NCBI RefSeq assembly: GCF_902498805.1
Contig: NZ_LR701586.1
Span: 62,001 to 126,000, forward strand
Direction: 5' to 3'
From: Imperialibacter sp. EC-SDR9
Lineage (GTDB): Bacteria > Bacteroidota > Bacteroidia > Cytophagales > Cyclobacteriaceae
Length of the DNA: 64,000 nucleotides
Made by a program: the position numbers and the translations under genes. Position 1 is the stretch's first letter, and the number at the start of each line of letters is the position of its first letter. Positions 26,078 to 34,685 of this stretch are shown piece after piece. A model generated the notes under the pieces. The model was not told the DNA's origin. It ran no database searches and saw only the letters and a list, made by a program, of their open reading frames with translations.

Positions 26078-27889
26078 TTACTCCGACATTTTAGCGTCCA
26101 TGCGCTTGCGCTCGTTTTCATCAAGATAGATTTTTCTCATCCTGATCGAAAGGGGAGTTACTTCCACGTATTCATCTTTCTTGATGTACTCCAGTGCTTC
26201 CTCCAAAGAGAACCTTCTTTTTGGGTATATTTTTGCACTGTCGTCGGTTCCGGATGCCCTTACGTTGGTCAGTTTCTTGCCCTCCTGTATGTTGACCACA
26301 AGGTCATTATTTCTCGAGTGCTCTCCAATCACCATGCCGCCATACACTTCATCCCCTGCTTCAACGAAGAAAGTGCCTCTGTCCTGCAGTTTATCAATTT
26401 TGTAGGCCGTAGCACTTCCGGTGTCTACTGAAATAATAGAACCATTGATTCTGCCTGGTATTGGCCCTTTGTAGGGTTGGTAACTCAAGAAACGATGCGT
26501 CATAATTGCCTCACCTTGCGTAGCAGTAAGTACGCTATTTCGCAGGCCAATGATGCCACGGGCAGGAATCTCAAATTCCAGGTGCTGCAGGTCGCCTTTT
26601 GGTTCCATAATCTTAAGCTCAGCCTTCTTTTGCGTAGCGAGTTCGATCACCTTACCAGCAGATTCCTGTGGCACGTCGACTACCAGAAGCTCGATAGGCT
26701 CATTGCGGATGCCGTCGACTTCCTTGAATAATACCTGTGGCTGACCTACCTGAAACTCATAGCCTTCACGACGCATGGTTTCAATAAGAATAGACAAGTG
26801 AAGCACACCACGACCATATACCAGGAATTTATCCTCAGAAGTAGTCTCTTCAATACGTAAAGCAAGGTTCTTCTCAATTTCCTTGAACAAGCGATCTCTA
26901 ACGTGACGTGATGTCACGAATTTGCCCTCTTTGCCGTAGAAAGGTGAGTTGTTGATAGTAAAGAGCATACTCATGGTAGGCTCGTCAATAGAAATCCTTG
27001 GCAGCGGCTGTGGATTATCTGCGTCGGTGATGGTGTCACCAATTTCAAAATCTTCAATACCAACAAGTGCACAAATATCACCAGCAGAAACTTCAGGTAC
27101 TCTTAGCCTTCCCAGGCCTTCAAATACACTGATTTCTTTTATTTTAACTTTCTTAACAACTCCGTTTTTCTTGCAAAGACCCATAACGGTGCCTTCAACA
27201 AGTTTGCCCTGAAATACCCTACCGATAGCAATACGACCTGTGTAGGCGTTGAAATCCAGAGAAGTGATTTGCATTTGGGGTAAGCCCTCTCTCAAAGGAG
27301 CCGGAGGGATCACTTCCAGAATGGTATCCAGCAATGCTGTGATGTCTTCTGTTTTTTCTTTCCAGTCGTGGCTCATCCAGCCGTGCTTCGAAGAACCGTA
27401 AACAGTTCTGAAGTCAAGCTGATCTTCCGTGGCGTCAAGGTTGTACATTAGCTCAAATACCTGCTCATGTACTTCGTCGGGGCGACAGTTCTCTTTGTCT
27501 ACCTTGTTGATCACAACGATAGGCTTAAGTCCCAGAGCAAGTGCTTTGCTAAGCACAAAGCGTGTCTGTGGCATAGGGCCTTCAAAAGCATCTACGAGTA
27601 ACAACACGCCATCAGCCATTTTCAATACTCTCTCCACTTCACCACCAAAATCGGAGTGACCAGGTGTATCAATAATATTGATCTTGACGTCTTTGTATCG
27701 AATGGATACATTTTTTGAAAGGATGGTAATTCCTCTTTCTCTCTCCAGATCATTATTGTCAAGGATGAGATCACCAGACTCCTGGTTATCCCTGAAAAGC
27801 TTGGACTGGTGGATGATTTTATCAACCAAGGTAGTTTTACCGTGGTCAACGTGCGCTATAATAGCGATATTACGGATATTATTAGACAT
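26078..27889 (-). CDS. typA: Translational GTPase TypA/BipA
   Basis: The 603-residue GTPase binds the ribosome and assists 50S assembly and stress adaptation. All G motifs are visible in the first 150 residues: [13 protein letters not shown] (G1), RERGITI (G2), [12 protein letters not shown] (G3) and NKVDK (G4). Domains II ([15 protein letters not shown]), III and V follow, and the BipA-specific C-terminal part contains [21 protein letters not shown]. Length is standard. It is a single-gene unit with a TACCTTTG box 19 nt before the start codon and a terminator downstream. Confidence 0.97.
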   Translation of the reverse strand: MSNNIRNIAIIAHVDHGKTTLVDKIIHQSKLFRDNQESGDLILDNNDLERERGITILSKNVSIRYKDVKINIIDTPGHSDFGGEVERVLKMADGVLLLVDAFEGPMPQTRFVLSKALALGLKPIVVINKVDKENCRPDEVHEQVFELMYNLDATEDQLDFRTVYGSSKHGWMSHDWKEKTEDITALLDTILEVIPPAPLREGLPQMQITSLDFNAYTGRIAIGRVFQGKLVEGTVMGLCKKNGVVKKVKIKEISVFEGLGRLRVPEVSAGDICALVGIEDFEIGDTITDADNPQPLPRISIDEPTMSMLFTINNSPFYGKEGKFVTSRHVRDRLFKEIEKNLALRIEETTSEDKFLVYGRGVLHLSILIETMRREGYEFQVGQPQVLFKEVDGIRNEPIELLVVDVPQESAGKVIELATQKKAELKIMEPKGDLQHLEFEIPARGIIGLRNSVLTATQGEAIMTHRFLSYQPYKGPIPGRINGSIISVDTGSATAYKIDKLQDRGTFFVEAGDEVYGGMVIGEHSRNNDLVVNIQEGKKLTNVRASGTDDSAKIYPKRRFSLEEALEYIKKDEYVEVTPLSIRMRKIYLDENERKRMDAKMSE

Positions 27890-27908
27890 GTCTTATGAAA
27901 TTCGCCCG

Positions 27909-27916
27909 CAAAGGTA
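27909..27916 (-). promoter_or_regulatory. -7 box (TACCTTTG) of typA
   Basis: On the minus strand a perfect TAnnTTTG element ends 19 nt upstream of the typA ATG, a distance typical of other genes in this window. Confidence 0.55.
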
Positions 27917-28001
27917 CGAATAAAACATGGCTAAAAGAAGCTATGTTAAGAAATAGTAATTTAAAAGACAAGGTAAGTGAGCGGTGAGTCAGGTGTTTAC
28001 C

Positions 28002-28316
28002 CTATTTCTTCTTGTTTAGCGTTTCCCTGTAGGCTGTTTCTAGTGCATCTTTGACTAACTCTTCCGGCACTTTGTCCAGCTCAAACGTAGTCCAGCCTTG
28101 TTGCCCCCATTTATTTGGAACAGGGAACACCCCTTTTTCAAATTCGCAAAAAACCGATTGATCCACTTCATTGAACTTGATGTTGGCAGTGTGGCTGCTT
28201 TCATGAAGCGTAGCAAAGATTACCCTGGCTTTGAAGGCAGCTCTGTCGAAATGAGGCCGCTCTTCTACCCCAGGTAGTGAGAGGGCCATTTCCTTGAACC
28301 TGTCATTAGACACCAT
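28002..28316 (-). CDS. MmcQ/YjbR-family DNA-binding-fold protein
   Basis: This 104-residue protein begins MVSNDRFKEMALSLPGVEER, followed by HFDRAAFKARVIFATL and a C-terminal helix (LVKDALETAYRETL), the order seen in the MmcQ/YjbR family. The fold resembles a double-wing DNA-binding domain, but the cellular role is not established. The start at 28316 was chosen because upstream in-frame codons overlap the VOC gene and do not look like this family. It follows the VOC-family gene by 4 nt, so the two are co-transcribed. Confidence 0.85.
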   Translation of the reverse strand: MVSNDRFKEMALSLPGVEERPHFDRAAFKARVIFATLHESSHTANIKFNEVDQSVFCEFEKGVFPVPNKWGQQGWTTFELDKVPEELVKDALETAYRETLNKKK

Positions 28317-28320
28317 ACGC

Positions 28321-28752
28321 TTACTGTTTTTTTTCGACTTGCCAGGGGTCATAAGAGCCGAAGTTCCACAGGTGACCTTCCAGGTCGTAGCAAGAGAAGT
28401 TTTTGCCTCCATAGCTCTCCAGCTTTAGCTCGATGGCCATCCGGGCGCCGTGCTTCTTCGCCTTTTCGTACAGTGCATCCACTTCACTTTCATCCAGCAC
28501 TATGTAGGGGCTTTGAGTTTCAAAACTTCCCACGGCAGAAGGGTGCTTGATGAGCCTGCTGTAGGGACTTCCGCTGTCCTGGGTACCCACCATGATCATG
28601 CAGTTGCCAAGCGCTAGCTCGGCATGGCTTACCACGCCATTCTCCTCGGCGAACACCTGGTGTTTTTCAAATCCAAATGCATCGCATAGCCAATCAATGG
28701 CGCTAAGGGCTTCGTTGTAGCCGAGGCAGGGAATAATAGATGTAGCTTTCAT
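28321..28752 (-). CDS. VOC-superfamily (glyoxalase-like) protein
   Basis: A 143-residue protein with the paired beta-alpha-beta-beta-beta modules of the vicinal oxygen chelate fold: IPCLGYNEALSAIDWLCDAFGF opens the first module, and SFETQSPYIVLDESEVDALYEKAKKHGA the second. It ends with the DLEGHLWNFGSYDPW motif, in which the glutamate or histidine can bind metal. Family members include glyoxalases, dioxygenases and antibiotic-binding proteins, so the substrate cannot be inferred. It is the first gene of a pair with the MmcQ/YjbR gene. Confidence 0.87.
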   Translation of the reverse strand: MKATSIIPCLGYNEALSAIDWLCDAFGFEKHQVFAEENGVVSHAELALGNCMIMVGTQDSGSPYSRLIKHPSAVGSFETQSPYIVLDESEVDALYEKAKKHGARMAIELKLESYGGKNFSCYDLEGHLWNFGSYDPWQVEKKQ

Positions 28753-28816
28753 AGTTCAAATTTTATGACCGCAATATTGAGAGAAAGAAGGGGTAAAAAT
28801 TGGAAAAAAGCGACTT

Positions 28817-29626
28817 TCAACCTGCCCAGTTCACGGTTTCTGTTGTGTTGCCACGCAAAAACGCTCCTGGACTAAATCCGGCAAACTTTTTAAAATCTTG
28901 TATAAAATGCGATTGGTCGTAGTAGCCACATTGAAGAGCGATTTCTGTCAGCGACGGCCTGACCTGATTTAGCTCGGGGAAAACAGACTGAAACCGTACT
29001 ACCCGGGAATAAAGCTTTGGGCTCATGCCTGCCAGCGCTTTGAATTTCCTTTCAAAATGCCTTTTTGAGAGACAGTGTCTACTGGCAAGTTCGTCGACGG
29101 AAACCTGGCCCTTCATTCGTATAATGTCTTTGATGGCATGTTCCAACGAATAAGGTTCACTTTTCACTTGCTGAAGCTTCGAATGCAGATATGCCGACAG
29201 GATGGCCACTCGTTGCTCATTGTTCTTTGCCGTCATTATTCTGTTTTCAAGCTCATCGCCCTTTTTTCCCATCACAGACCTGCTGTCCGGCATTTGATTG
29301 CTGACCTCGCAGGCTGGGATTTGAAATAAGGCCGGCAGCGCATGCGGGTAAAGGTATACCCCAAAGATGCCAAAGGTTTGGTCAGTAACGAAACGTCTGT
29401 ACCTGCTAGTTTGCCCCTGAAATCCGGAAGTAAACGACTTGTCGGTCTTGTTTTGGCCCAGCACCTCCCGAAAAGTCCCCTGGTAGTGAAAAAGCCATTC
29501 GCTGCATCCATCGGCCATGGCACGGTGGATATAGTGACCACCGATTGGCACTTCAGCTTCGAGAGTCCAGAAAAACCGGACGTAGTCAGCGAGGGAATGC
29601 GGTGGAGGAATGGTTTTGTATTCCAT
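28817..29626 (-). CDS. AraC-family transcriptional regulator (DUF6597-type sensor domain)
   Basis: This 269-residue regulator has an N-terminal sensor domain (EYKTIPPPHSLADYVRFFWTL, about residues 1-150) seen in AraC proteins of the DUF6597 type. Two helix-turn-helix units follow: VSVDELASRHCLSKRHFERKF and LTEIALQCGYYDQSHFIQDF, ending in the FAGFSPGAFLRG signature. The start was set at 29626; an in-frame upstream extension is hydrophobic and unlike the family. Its targets are unknown; the adjacent VOC/MmcQ genes run in the same direction 64 nt downstream and could be regulated by it. Confidence 0.87.
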   Translation of the reverse strand: MEYKTIPPPHSLADYVRFFWTLEAEVPIGGHYIHRAMADGCSEWLFHYQGTFREVLGQNKTDKSFTSGFQGQTSRYRRFVTDQTFGIFGVYLYPHALPALFQIPACEVSNQMPDSRSVMGKKGDELENRIMTAKNNEQRVAILSAYLHSKLQQVKSEPYSLEHAIKDIIRMKGQVSVDELASRHCLSKRHFERKFKALAGMSPKLYSRVVRFQSVFPELNQVRPSLTEIALQCGYYDQSHFIQDFKKFAGFSPGAFLRGNTTETVNWAG

Positions 29627-29772
29627 GCGACAATACTTTAATGCAACTTGCACAATAGCTCTGGTTACTACAAAGTATACTATAAAAATGAAAGGAGATG
29701 TGGTCACCACTTACATTAGAGTAGTATAGCCAATAACTCTTACGGGAGCTTACACACTTAAGTACTTTCCCC

Positions 29773-29780
29773 TATCTTTG
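29773..29780 (+). promoter_or_regulatory. -7 box (TATCTTTG) of metG
   Basis: A perfect TAnnTTTG box ends 18 nt before the ATG at 29799. It overlaps an in-frame TTG codon at 29778, which therefore cannot be the start. Confidence 0.6.
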
Positions 29781-29798
29781 CAGCCCAAACCAAGAATA

Positions 29799-31868
29799 AT
29801 GGCTAAGAAGACTTACAAAAGACACACCGTTACTGCTGCATTGATCTATGCCAATGGGCCTATCCATATAGGTCATTTGGCTGGCTGCTATCTCCCATCC
29901 GACATCTATGTGAGGTATATGCGCTCAATGGGGGAGGATATTGTGTTTGTGAGTGGAACGGATGAGCACGGCGTGCCCATCACGCTGAAGGCCCGCAATG
30001 AAGGAACAACCCCTCAGGCAGTGGTGGATAAATACTACGATATCATTAAGAACTCTTTTGCTGAGTTTGGTATTTCGTTTGATACCTATTCACGCACAAG
30101 CCGGGAGATTCATCATAAAACCTCGCAGGATTTTTTCCTTAACCTCTATGAGAAGGGGATTTTTGAGGAGCAAACCACCGAGCAATATTTTGATGAAAAG
30201 GCGAACCAGTTTTTGGCAGATAGGTATATAGTGGGCACATGCCCCACCTGTGGCAACGAAAACGCCTACGGTGATCAATGTGAAAAATGTGGAAGCACCT
30301 TAAGCCCTCAGGAGCTCGGCAATCCCCGTTCGATGCTGAGCGGTGAAAAGCCAGTGATGAAGCCTACCAAAAACTGGTATATGCCGCTGGACAAGCTGCA
30401 GCCTAAAATTGAGAAGTACGTAGACAGCCACCCCGAGTGGAAAACCAACGTATTTGGTCAGTGCAAAAGCTGGTTAAACCAGGGTCTGCAGCCTCGCTCC
30501 ATGACTCGTGACCTCGATTGGGGTGTGAAAGTGCCCTTGCCAGACACAGAGGGAAAGGTGCTTTATGTGTGGTTCGATGCGCCCATTGGTTACATCTCCG
30601 CCACGAAGGAACTGAAGCCCGACAACTGGGAGAAATATTGGAAGGACGAGGATACCCGATTGGTGCACTTTATAGGCAAGGACAATATCGTTTTCCATTG
30701 CATCATTTTCCCTTCCATGCTGATGGAGCACGGCGATTTTGTGGTACCCGACAATGTGCCTGCTAACGAATTTATGAACCTTGAGGGCCAGAAGATCAGC
30801 ACCAGCCGCAACTGGGCAGTGTGGTTGCATGAGTACCTGGAGGAGTTTCCTGGTAAGCAGGATGTGCTGCGTTATGTGCTTTGTGCCAATGCGCCGGAAA
30901 CCAAGGACAATGACTTTACCTGGAAGGATTTCCAGACAAGAAATAACAGTGAATTGGTGGCCATCTTTGGCAACTTTGTGAACAGGGCAGTGGTGCTTAC
31001 TCATAAATATTATGAAGGCAAGGTGCCTCAGAGGGGAGAGCTCTTTCAGTTTGATGAAGAAACGCTGGCTAAGTTGGCGGAATTCCCCGCAGTAATTGCT
31101 GGTTCTATTGAGCAATTCAAATTCCGGGAAGCGTTGGTGTCATTGATGGATTTGGCGAGGTTAGGTAATAAGTACCTGGCCGACACTGAGCCATGGAAGC
31201 TGATCAAGACAGACTCAGAGCGTGTGAAAACCATCATGAACGTCGCTCTGCAAATAGCCGCCACGCTACAGGTGGTATGCGAACCCTTTTTACCGTTTAC
31301 TGCCAGCAAGTTAGGTGGCATGTTCAACCAGAAAGGCGTCAAATGGAGCGACCTTGGAAAAGGTGATCTTTTAGCGGCCGGGCACCAACTGGAGGCAGCG
31401 ACGCTGCTGTTCGAAAAAATAGAAGACGATGTGGTGGAGGCTCAGATAGCAAAGCTGGAAGCAACAAAGAAACTAAACAGTCCTGCCGAAAAAGCAGGCG
31501 AAATAAAAAAAGCAGAAAAGATGGAAGTACCCGGGCTTAAGGAAGAGATAGTGTATGATGATTTCACCAAGCTAGACATGCGAGTGGCTACTGTGCTGGA
31601 GTGCGAAAGAGTGCCCAAGTCGGACAAGCTGCTCAGGTTTTTGCTCGACACGGGCATCGACAAACGCACGATCTTGAGCGGTATTGCCAAGCATTATCAA
31701 CCTGAAGACCTGATAGGAAAGCAGGTAGTGGTGCTGGCTAACCTGGCACCCCGCAAAATGATGGGTATTGAATCGCAGGGCATGATTTTGTCAGCTGAGG
31801 ATGAAGAGGGTAACCTGAGACTGTTGCAGGCCAATGCGGTGACAAATCCGGGAGCGACCATCAGCTGA
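29799..31868 (+). CDS. metG: Methionyl-tRNA synthetase with C-terminal tRNA-binding domain
   Basis: The 689-residue enzyme charges tRNA-Met. The class I signature is [14 protein letters not shown] near the N-terminus, and the KMSKS counterpart is KISTSRNW. A zinc-binding insert has two CxxC pairs (CPTCGN and CEKCGS). The anticodon-binding helical domain follows, and the last 110 residues form an EMAP/Trbp111-type tRNA-binding domain ([37 protein letters not shown]). The start at 29799 fits the promoter box just upstream. It is a single-gene unit. Confidence 0.97.
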   Translation: MAKKTYKRHTVTAALIYANGPIHIGHLAGCYLPSDIYVRYMRSMGEDIVFVSGTDEHGVPITLKARNEGTTPQAVVDKYYDIIKNSFAEFGISFDTYSRTSREIHHKTSQDFFLNLYEKGIFEEQTTEQYFDEKANQFLADRYIVGTCPTCGNENAYGDQCEKCGSTLSPQELGNPRSMLSGEKPVMKPTKNWYMPLDKLQPKIEKYVDSHPEWKTNVFGQCKSWLNQGLQPRSMTRDLDWGVKVPLPDTEGKVLYVWFDAPIGYISATKELKPDNWEKYWKDEDTRLVHFIGKDNIVFHCIIFPSMLMEHGDFVVPDNVPANEFMNLEGQKISTSRNWAVWLHEYLEEFPGKQDVLRYVLCANAPETKDNDFTWKDFQTRNNSELVAIFGNFVNRAVVLTHKYYEGKVPQRGELFQFDEETLAKLAEFPAVIAGSIEQFKFREALVSLMDLARLGNKYLADTEPWKLIKTDSERVKTIMNVALQIAATLQVVCEPFLPFTASKLGGMFNQKGVKWSDLGKGDLLAAGHQLEAATLLFEKIEDDVVEAQIAKLEATKKLNSPAEKAGEIKKAEKMEVPGLKEEIVYDDFTKLDMRVATVLECERVPKSDKLLRFLLDTGIDKRTILSGIAKHYQPEDLIGKQVVVLANLAPRKMMGIESQGMILSAEDEEGNLRLLQANAVTNPGATIS

Positions 31869-31877
31869 TTTTTAGTT

Positions 31878-31891
31878 GCTCGCAGAGACGC
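31878..31891. repeat. Left inverted copy of the GCTCGCAGAGACGC repeat
   Basis: GCTCGCAGAGACGC lies just after metG and is the exact reverse complement of the core in the repeat units at 32497-32607. The two sets bracket the GxxExxY gene in inverted orientation. Confidence 0.7.
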
Positions 31892-31935
31892 AAAGTCGCA
31901 GAAAAAAGGAATGCTCGAAGGCTTTGCTTGGTCTG

Positions 31936-32322
31936 CTATAGGTTATTGACAATCCTTATAATGCCGTTTTTTATTAAAGACTCGTTGAAGTTGACAAGCA
32001 GACCTAATTTTAGTCCGGTGAGCTTTAGGTAGGTCAGAAGCTGTTTTTTGTGCACATCAGCCAGCGACTCAATGGATTTAATCTCCACAATGACTTTGTC
32101 CTCAACAATCAAGTCTGCCCGAAAACCTTGATCCATCTTTATACCTTTCCAGACCACGGGTATGGCTTTCTGCTTTTCAACTTTGAGTCCCTCGGCTGTC
32201 AGTTCATGATGTAGAATGGTCTCATATACTGTCTCGAATAATCCAGGACCGAGCTGACTGTGTATTTCATATAGTTTATTTACAATAATTCTGGAAATGT
32301 CGTTTTCGTGTAGTGTTGTCAT
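31936..32322 (-). CDS. GxxExxY protein (PD-(D/E)XK nuclease-like fold)
   Basis: The 128-residue protein has the name-giving motif GLFETVYE (as GPGLFETVY) at about residues 25-33, then FRADLIVEDKVIVEIKSIESL, where D and ExK resemble the active-site residues of PD-(D/E)XK nucleases. It ends in LKLGLLVNFNESLIKNGIIRIV. No activity is established for the family as far as I know. It is bracketed by inverted copies of a short GC-rich repeat, an arrangement suggestive of a mobile or domesticated unit. It is transcribed against metG and away from pdhB. Confidence 0.9.
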   Translation of the reverse strand: MTTLHENDISRIIVNKLYEIHSQLGPGLFETVYETILHHELTAEGLKVEKQKAIPVVWKGIKMDQGFRADLIVEDKVIVEIKSIESLADVHKKQLLTYLKLTGLKLGLLVNFNESLIKNGIIRIVNNL

Positions 32323-32496
32323 ATTTATTCATTTTTTTGAACGTAAAATAGTGCATTTAACTCATATGTAAGGTATTAGTGTGCTTGGAGTGACATTTAT
32401 TCAGATCCAATTTCAATTCGCTATGGATTCCCCGGCGCTTTTGAGTAGGGATCTCCTCTTCTGATACTCCTACACTTCTGCTGGAAACATTCTCTT

Positions 32497-32607
32497 CCCT
32501 TAGCGCCTCTGCGTCTCTGCGAGCCATATTCCTCCCTTAGCGCCTCTGCGTCTCTGCGAGCAATATTCCTCCCTTAGCGCCTCTGCGCCTCTGCGAGCAA
32601 TATTCCT
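32497..32607. repeat. Three 37-bp tandem repeats with core GCGTCTCTGCGAGC
   Basis: Units start at 32497, 32534 and 32571, each beginning CCCTTAGCGCCTCTGCG and containing TCTCTGCGAGC; the third has one C for T in the core. The same core occurs inverted at 31878-31891. The 357-nt region 32323-32679 contains no gene apart from these repeats and the pdhB promoter candidate. Confidence 0.9.
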
Positions 32608-32625
32608 CACTTATCAAAATCCATG

Positions 32626-32656
32626 TTGTTTCTTGTACCAACCCATATTAACTTAG
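32626..32656 (+). promoter_or_regulatory. Promoter candidate for pdhB
   Basis: TTG (32626-32628), a 20-nt spacer and TAACTTAG (32649-32656) match the TTG/TAnnTTTG layout with one mismatch. The box ends 23 nt before the pdhB start. Confidence 0.4.
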
Positions 32657-32679
32657 CACGCCGTTAGAAAGACTATACG

Positions 32680-33657
32680 ATGAGAGAAATACAATTCAGA
32701 GAAGCCCTTCGTGAGGCGATGAACGAAGAGATGAGAAAAGACCCCAAAATATTCCTGATGGGGGAAGAAGTGGCAGAATACAATGGTGCCTACAAGGTAA
32801 GCCAGGGTATGCTCGATGAGTTTGGGCCAGAAAGAGTGATCGATACTCCAATCGCTGAATTAGGCTTTGGCGGACTGGGCGTAGGTGCCGCTATGAACGG
32901 ACTGCGACCAATCATAGAATTTATGACTTTCAACTTCTCATTGGTAGCCATCGACCAGATCATTAATGGCGCTGCCAAAATGATGTCGATGTCGGGTGGG
33001 CAGTTCAATGTGCCTATCGTTTTCCGTGGACCTACAGGAAATGCAGGCCAGCTGAGCTCGCAGCACTCACAAAACTTTGAAAATTGGTTTGCCAACACAC
33101 CTGGGTTGAAGGTGGTGGTGCCATCCAACCCATACGATGCCAAAGGCTTACTCAAGTCTTCTATCCGTGACGACGATCCGGTTATTTTCATGGAGTCGGA
33201 GCTGATGTACGGCGACAAAGGTGAAGTGCCTGAAAGTGAATACCTGATTCCACTTGGTACTGCCAAGGTGGTAAAAGAAGGAAATGATGTTACTATCGTT
33301 TCTTTTGGTAAAATGATGAAAGTGGCTTTCGAAGCTGCCGACGCCCTTCAGCAGGAAGGAGTTTCAGCCGAAATTATCGACTTGATGAGCGTTCGCCCTA
33401 TCGACTACGATACAGTGGTGAATTCGGTGAAGAAAACCAATAGGTTGGTGATTGTAGAAGAAGCCTGGCCTCTGGCGTCTATTGCCTCAGAAATCACTTA
33501 CCACATCCAGCGCTACGCATTCGATTACCTCGATGCGCCAGTAAGGAGAGTAACCAACCTCGATGTCCCACTTCCTTACGCCCCTACGTTGATTGAATTC
33601 ATTTTGCCGAACGCAAAGAAGACGATTGATGCGGTGAATGCGGTGATGTATCGCTAG
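32680..33657 (+). CDS. pdhB: Pyruvate dehydrogenase E1 component, beta subunit
   Basis: The 325-residue subunit pairs with E1-alpha to decarboxylate pyruvate using thiamine diphosphate. The pyrimidine-binding domain begins REIQFREALREAMNEEM and contains the conserved IFLMGEEVAEYNGAYK, DTPIAELGFGGLGVGAA, and RGPTGNAGQLSSQHSQ. The C-terminal transketolase-like domain shows GNDVTIVSFGKMMK and VEEAWPLASIASEI. The alpha subunit and E2 are not in this window, so the complex genes are dispersed. A terminator follows directly. Confidence 0.94.
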   Translation: MREIQFREALREAMNEEMRKDPKIFLMGEEVAEYNGAYKVSQGMLDEFGPERVIDTPIAELGFGGLGVGAAMNGLRPIIEFMTFNFSLVAIDQIINGAAKMMSMSGGQFNVPIVFRGPTGNAGQLSSQHSQNFENWFANTPGLKVVVPSNPYDAKGLLKSSIRDDDPVIFMESELMYGDKGEVPESEYLIPLGTAKVVKEGNDVTIVSFGKMMKVAFEAADALQQEGVSAEIIDLMSVRPIDYDTVVNSVKKTNRLVIVEEAWPLASIASEITYHIQRYAFDYLDAPVRRVTNLDVPLPYAPTLIEFILPNAKKTIDAVNAVMYR

Positions 33658-33675
33658 CAGAAATAATATTTGTCG

Positions 33676-33708
33676 AAAAAAAAAGGGCCGATTATTGGCC
33701 TTTTTTTT
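33676..33708. terminator. Intrinsic terminator after pdhB
   Basis: Eight or more A residues, a GGCC/GGCC stem with a GATTATT loop, and eight T residues make a terminator that could work in both directions; for pdhB it lies 19 nt after the stop. Confidence 0.85.
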
Positions 33709-33854
33709 GTTTTTTTTACATACATTAAAACGACTTACGCTGCGTAAACTTCAATACTCTCAAACAATTCGTATCACAATTAGTTGATACGTATTATCAG
33801 CTATTGTCTATCCATCTTCTGTTGTGTTTAAATAAATTGTTGCGTGGAGGCAGT

Positions 33855-34592
33855 ATGAAGAAAATATTGTTGGTTGAAGACGATGAAGCAATCAGGAACT
33901 CAGTTGTCGATTTATTCGAGGTGTCAAATTTCAACGTTAAAGCGGTTGACAATGGTAGAAAGGCGCTGAAATTACTTTCTTCTTTTGCGCCGGACGTTAT
34001 CGTGACGGACATCATGATGCCCGAAATGGACGGAGTTGAATTGCTGAGTGAGGTAAAGCAGAATCTCAAATGGAAAGACATTCCTGTTATCATGCTGACG
34101 GCCAAGGTGCTTGTGGCCGACCGGCTCAATGCACTGAGCCAGGGAGCCGATGGCTACATTTGTAAGCCATTCAAAATAGAAGAACTTTTATACACGATAA
34201 TTAACGTAACCAAACTGCGTGAGTCGGTGGCGATCAAAACGGCTGCGGGTCAAATCAAAGTGATTAATGGAACCAATCATTTAAGTTTCCTGGAGACGTT
34301 GAATGAAAAAATCGCATCACACCCTGATAAACAGCCGAACCTTGATGAAATGGCCGCTACTTTCCAGATGAGTCCATCTGGTTTTCAAAAAAAATTGAAA
34401 CGCCTCACAGGCAGCAGTTTTTCTGAGTACGTCAATACTCAGAAACTGGAGAGAGCCCGTGACCTGATTCAAAATGGTCAATATTCAATGAAGGAGATAG
34501 CAGCGATGACTGGCTATCGTTCGGCCAGCTATTTTTCAACAGCTTTTAAGAGTTATTTTGGCAAATCTCCAACCTATTTCATTAAAAAATAG
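33855..34592 (+). CDS. Response regulator with AraC-type DNA-binding domain
   Basis: This 245-residue protein has an N-terminal receiver domain (ILLVEDDEAIRNS, phosphoacceptor aspartate in VTDIMMPEMDG, lysine in YICKPFKIEEL) and a C-terminal AraC helix-turn-helix (MAATFQMSPSGFQKKLKRL; IAAMTGYRSASYFSTAFKSYFG). A GGAGG sequence 8 nt before the ATG supports the start at 33855. It is the only DNA-binding output protein in the following kinase island and is therefore the best candidate for its transcriptional effector. Confidence 0.93.
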   Translation: MKKILLVEDDEAIRNSVVDLFEVSNFNVKAVDNGRKALKLLSSFAPDVIVTDIMMPEMDGVELLSEVKQNLKWKDIPVIMLTAKVLVADRLNALSQGADGYICKPFKIEELLYTIINVTKLRESVAIKTAAGQIKVINGTNHLSFLETLNEKIASHPDKQPNLDEMAATFQMSPSGFQKKLKRLTGSSFSEYVNTQKLERARDLIQNGQYSMKEIAAMTGYRSASYFSTAFKSYFGKSPTYFIKK

Positions 34593-34685
34593 GTAATTGT
34601 TTTAACGAATAAAGACTTGTAGCTGCCTGAGAAGGTAAATATGTTTTATTTATGAAGCGTATTTAACCAATCATTTTGCGTTTTA

